Part shown: in pieces, positions 60,178 through 64,000 of the stretch
How the letters are laid out: every line of letters starts with the position of its first letter
Numbering within the stretch: position 1 is the stretch's first letter
DNA from: Neoarius graeffei
Taxonomy: Eukaryota > Chordata > Actinopteri > Siluriformes > Ariidae
Reading direction: 5' to 3'
Length of the DNA stretch: 64,000 bases
NCBI RefSeq assembly: GCF_027579695.1
Contig: NC_083571.1
Coordinates: forward strand, 92,924,686 to 92,988,685
Translations under genes and position numbers: made by a program
Notes under the pieces: model-generated
Database searches by the model: none
What the model was told of the DNA's origin: nothing
The model's input: the letters and a program-made list of their open reading frames with translations, nothing else

Positions 60178-61390
60178 TGTTTGGCAGAGGTTGGCACTCA
60201 GTGAATGTTGTAGCAATAAACAGGACAGAGTTTATTCCAAAGATACCATTTATTGAAATAGCTGACATGAATTAGCAAACTAATACTGATCAGATATAGC
60301 AACAATAGCAGCCAAGGAATAATTCAATATAAATGGTGATACAATGTATACAAATAAGAATCAGTAGTGTATATGATGATAACTAAGGCACTAATGGTGA
60401 TCAGAAGTAATAAGCTATATGCAAGTTTACAGTGTAGGGGCGAGTGGATGTTAAAATGTGAGAGGGAAATCACGTGCTTATGTGAGAGCGTGTGTGTATG
60501 GAATGCGCGAGCCTTGTGCTAGCCCTCGCCTAGAGGGGGATGGTCAACAAGGAGAGCGCACGAGGGAGTTAAAAAGAGAGTGAGAGAGAGAGAGCGCATG
60601 CACGATCTAACTAAATGCAGATAGTAAATAAAGTAAATCAACCAACACGCGGTCTAAGACTGACTTTCATGTGAATCAAAATGCGTACATTTAAACCATA
60701 AATGAATTCAAATAAACAACACTCCTCACATTAACTAGCCACAACTAAGACTAACAATTGCCCAGATGCCAGCCTTACTTGAGATTGCTCTTGCTTGGCG
60801 ACTAAAAGTGTGTCGTCTGTTATCCGAAGACAGCGCAGGTCCAGGGAGAAAACAGTTCTGTTCCTTTCACTTTTACAGCTCGTCAGCTGAACATCTTCAG
60901 TGTCCCATTGGTCGTCCGATGATCTGGAAGGAATCTTGTTTGTAGTTCATCAACGTTGCGAAAGGGTAAAGGGGTCCGGTCGCCTTTCCTCTTTAAAATA
61001 CTGCGTGGGCTGCAGTAACTAACCGGTTCAGTTATTATTGCAACTATGCGAAGATCAAATACATTGAACTTTGGCTAAAGGTCCGGCATCAATAGTTCGT
61101 TCTTTGTCCTTTGTTCTCCTGTAGCACAGATGCAACGACGTCTCTCTTTCACGTGTGGAAACCCACCGACAGAGAGAAAGAATTTTGATTCCGCCAGGGG
61201 TTTAAAGCACAGTCGTGACGTCACTGTATTTGGTATCTGGTATCATCTCCGTATCCAATACCATTACAGGGAGTCAGAAGAACGGGCGGAGATAGAACAT
61301 TGCATCGAGTACAGGGATTGGTGTGTTCAATGCTGTACGGTGAAAGGGGGAAGATGGTTACTATGGTTACGGCATGGCAGCCCCCCTACA
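60178..61390 (-). mobile_element. Possible solo LTR (low confidence)
   Basis: A 1.2-kb gene-free stretch begins TGTTTGGCAGAGGTTGGCAC and ends CAGCCCCCCTACA (TGT...ACA). It holds AATAAA-like sites near the low end and a TGACGTCAC CRE-like site at about 61217. The flanks (AATACC, AATAAT) do not give a clean target duplication. It may instead be unique intergenic DNA. Confidence 0.25.
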
Positions 61391-61540
61391 AATAATACTA
61401 GCATTTAGATTTTTTTTCTTTCCTCCATCTCTTGTGCACTATTTATCTATTTATTTAGCTTTTGCTGATAAGCAAATGAGCTCATTTGTCTTTGCTCTCT
61501 TGCATCAATAGCTACATAAAGTAATGCATTTGTATTTTTT

Positions 61541-61569
61541 ATATTATTATTATTATTATTATTATTATG
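61541..61569. repeat. (ATT)n microsatellite
   Basis: About ten ATT units. The surrounding 61391-62057 has no recognised gene. Confidence 0.9.
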
Positions 61570-62070
61570 ATATGGACATTTGTTTTCCACATAAACGCTT
61601 ATCTTTTGTGTTCTCCATATGATCTTGCTATGTTAATCATGCCTTTTTGTACTTCAAATCTTATGGTAACCTCTTTACTTCACAATACATTTTTGTGATC
61701 ATAAAGCGTCTTTGATCAAATCCTTTTCACCAGTTATGCTGGAATAAGTTAATTATATCTTGACTCCTCATATTTGCAGATAGGCAAATTTCAGCACCTG
61801 CTTTGAATATGTCGATGAATGACAGCTGCCTGAGGTGCTGCTAGATTATTTTTAATCATCAGTGTTTCAAGAGGATCAAGTAATATGAAATCTTAATACT
61901 TGTGAGAAATGTGTGCTAGAGCTTTTGTGTTAACATTCACAAAACACATTTTGTTTGCAACGACAGCAATAATAAAGATATTTTATGATTCATTGTCTGG
62001 TTTCCCCTTTTTTTATTAGGTTGTCAAAATTACCTTCTAATTTAGTTTACTAGTATGTGATATTTTAAGG

Positions 62071-62445
62071 GGGGCGGCACGGTAGTGTAGTGGTTAGCGC
62101 TGTCGCCTCACAGCAAGAAGGTCCGGGTTCGAGCCCCGTGGCCGGCGAGGGCCTTTCTGTGTGGAGTTTGCATGTTCTCCCCGTGTCTGCGTGGGTTTCC
62201 TCCGGGTGATCCGGTTTCCCCCACAGTCCAAAGACATGCAGGTTAGGTTAACTGATGACTCTAAATTGACCGTAGGTGTGAATGTGAGTGTGAATGGTTG
62301 TCTGTGTCTATGTGTCGGCCCTGTGATGACCTGGCGACTTGTCCAGGGTGTACCCCGCCTTTCGCCCGTAGTCAGCTGGGATAGGCTCCAGCTTGACTGC
62401 GACCCTGTAGAACAGGATAAAGTGGCTAGAGATAATGAGATGAGA
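62071..62445 (+). mobile_element. SINE-A, full length, plus orientation
   Basis: Perfect 13-bp duplication TGATATTTTAAGG (62058-62070, 62446-62458). TAGAACAGG variant. Confidence 0.94.
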
Positions 62446-62458
62446 TGATATTTTAAGG

Positions 62459-62850
62459 TGCAGCACAGTGATGCAGTGGTTAGCACTGTTGCACACTCGT
62501 TCCTGCTTTGTAGTTGTTGGTTGACGGGGGCCTTTCTGTGTGGAGTTATATGTTTGTCTCGTCCCTGTGTGGGTTTCCTCCAAGTGTGCTGTTTTCCTTC
62601 CATAGTACAAAGACGTGAATTAGGTCACCTGGCTAAAGAACTGGGTGGTACAGTGGTTAGCACTGTTGCCTCACAGCAAGAAGGTTCTGGGTTCGAGCCC
62701 AGCAGCCGATGGGGGCCTTTATGTGTAGAGTTTGCATGTTCTTCCCCTGTCTGTGTGGGTTTGCTCCGGTTTCCCCCACAGTCCAAAGACATGCAGTGAG
62801 GTTAACATGGGGCAGCCATGGCCTGAGGTTGGGCTGAAGTGCCCAGAGTT
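62459..62850 (+). mobile_element. Two diverged SINE head fragments in tandem
   Basis: 62459-62640 and 62641-62850 each start with a tRNA-like head (GATGCAGTGGTTAGCACTG; GGTACAGTGGTTAGCACTG) and continue into CTTTCTGTGTGGAG-type body words. Both lack the SINE-A tail. The second runs into GGGCTGAAGTGCCC, a SINE-B-like word. Confidence 0.7.
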
Positions 62851-63024
62851 GTAGTTGAGTCACTAATCCTTGAGTTTGAGTCCCCAGCGGTCAAGTCATT
62901 AAAGAAAATTTCGAGTCAAGTCCACAAGACTCAAACTGCACCGTTTGACGGTGGCTGTTTTAGCGCCATTAACATTAGTTTGTTCCTGAACATGGCATAT
63001 GAGCAGGTGAATGTGCGTTCTCTT

Positions 63025-63464
63025 TGTCAGGGAGTGTGAAGTATTCTGTCAGAGATGGTTGGGAGACGGATGTAAGTGCAGAAGGTGTGTTTATTAATAC
63101 AAGTTAAGGCAGGTCAGCAATCCAGAACGGCAGGCAAAATCATAAAACGGTGAAACAGGCAATACGTCAAGCGAGGCACAAACAGGCTATTGTAGACTCA
63201 GCAGAATCAAAGATGAGGAACAGGAAATCAGGGATCAGGAAACCAAACAAGGAAATAAGGCTCAGTAATGTGTCAGCAACACTACTCAATACTTCGTAAA
63301 GTAAGTGTTTTTTCTCAGTTTTTATATAGGCGTGCTGTTTGTGCCTTAATCCTCTGCATGTGTGAGTCGTTTATGGCACGCGCACGAGAGTCCGCTTGGC
63401 GTGCGTGCTGTCCGGAGCACGCCCGAGATGTCTGATCCACGCGCCAAGGCACACAGGTGTGACA
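63025..63464. mobile_element. Solo LTR
   Basis: TGTCAGGGAGTG at the left and GGTGTGACA at the right form TGTCA...TGACA inverted ends. The 5-bp duplication CTCTT flanks both sides (63020-63024, 63465-63469), and removing the insert restores the host sequence TTCTCTTGCAC seen at 34231-34243. TTTTTATATAGG near 63318 may be a TATA element. No internal retroelement genes remain. Confidence 0.85.
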
Positions 63465-63484
63465 CTCTTGCACAAAATTAGTAC

Positions 63485-63925
63485 AAAAATTAATGTAAAT
63501 CTAAATATACCAAATTATGGCATGTTACAAAAAATAAAGAAAAAATATGAGTCCTTGTCCCCAATTTACGAGTCCGAGTCCAAGTCTGACCCTGCGATGA
63601 CCTGGCGACTTGTCCAGGGTGTATCCTGCCTCTTGCCCATAGTCAGCTGGGATAGGCTCCAGCTTGCCTGCGACCCTGTAGAACAGGATAAAGCGGCTAG
63701 AGATAATGAGATGAGATAAATATACCAAATTATTATGGCATGTTACAAAAAATAAAGAAAAAATATGAGTCCTCGTCCCCAATTTACGAGTCCAAGTCTG
63801 ACCCTGTGATGACCTGGCGACTTGTCCAGGGTGTATCCCGCCTCTCGCCCATAGTCAGCTAGGATAGGCTCCAGCTTGCCTGCGACCCTGTAGAACAGGA
63901 TAAAGCGGCTACAGATAATGGATGG
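63485..63925 (+). repeat. Tandem duplication carrying SINE-A tail pieces
   Basis: ATACCAAATTATGGCATG, then AAAAATAAAGAAAAAATATG and CCAATTTACGAGTCC recur about 210-225 bases apart, each followed by a 5'-truncated SINE-A piece starting GACCCTGYGATGACCTGGC. Both SINE pieces start at the same internal base, so one truncated insertion was later duplicated. Confidence 0.8.
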
Positions 63926-64000
63926 ATGGAATCCAAGTCTGAGTCATCAATGCTCAAGTTCTAGTCAAGTTACAAGTCCTTAAAATTAGGGCATGATTCG

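Larger units (their letters stand above)
62852..64000. mobile_element. Second BED/GAGTCC-type element, open at the window end
   Basis: GAGTCACTAATCCTTGAGTT and TTTTAGCGCCATTAACATTA ... GTTCCTGAACATG match the element at 33595-34569. GAGTCCGAGTCCAAGTCTGA repeats near 63570 and 63790. It is interrupted by a solo LTR (63025-63464), and its interior is tandemly duplicated together with SINE tail pieces (63590-63716, 63800-63925). Confidence 0.65.

Noticed and set aside
60178-61390. Firm call of a solo LTR
   Set aside because: The TGT...ACA ends are present but the flanks do not match, so it is kept only as a low-confidence feature.

Overview
The window is animal nuclear DNA, almost certainly from a teleost fish. 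It has spliced genes with long introns, Tc1/mariner, hAT, Kolobok-like and Harbinger-like DNA transposons, L2-like LINE debris, and more than 20 copies or fragments of one tRNA-derived SINE that ends in a GAGAT-rich tail. I associate that SINE with catfishes, but cannot prove the order from sequence alone. There are no prokaryotic features, CRISPR arrays or rRNA genes.

Three host-type loci are visible. (1) The last two coding exons of MTMR9 (+ strand, 791-942 and 22830-22993) are separated by a 21.9-kb intron. A long candidate 3' UTR runs to poly(A) signals near 25763-25779. (2) The complete coding sequence of TDH, mitochondrial L-threonine 3-dehydrogenase, lies on the + strand in eight coding exons from 47821 to 56307 and encodes 375 aa with every splice phase consistent. 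A promoter with CRE, CCAAT and TATA motifs at 41266-41370 and a candidate non-coding first exon (to 41471) lie 6.3 kb upstream. MTMR9 and TDH are also neighbours in other vertebrates, which supports both calls. (3) A short spliced F-box fragment of unknown origin lies on the minus strand at 36606-37101.

Layout. 1-22829: MTMR9 intron, packed with nested transposons. These include a Tc1 split by a TTAA/THAP element, three copies of a TTAA element, a Harbinger-like Myb carrier, a hAT holding a 1.3-kb near-perfect palindrome, and a hAT with an intact 713-aa transposase inserted in a LINE. 22994-25790: MTMR9 3' UTR. 26019-29041: three hAT layers nested inside one another. 29359-41170: mixed repeats, the F-box fragment, LINE reverse-transcriptase debris and foldback elements. 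41266-56580: TDH with SINE and Tc1 insertions in its introns. 57440-64000: a third Tc1 family, more SINEs, and a BED-type repeat carrying a solo LTR.

Many element boundaries are set by target-site duplications that can be read directly (8 bp for hAT, TTAA, TA, and 8-13 bp for SINEs), so the order of insertion can be reconstructed in several places. I found no new enzymatic or defence system. The most unusual items are the intact hAT, the three-layer hAT nest, the giant palindrome, the clustering of TTAA/AGG-type elements, and the compact TDH promoter.
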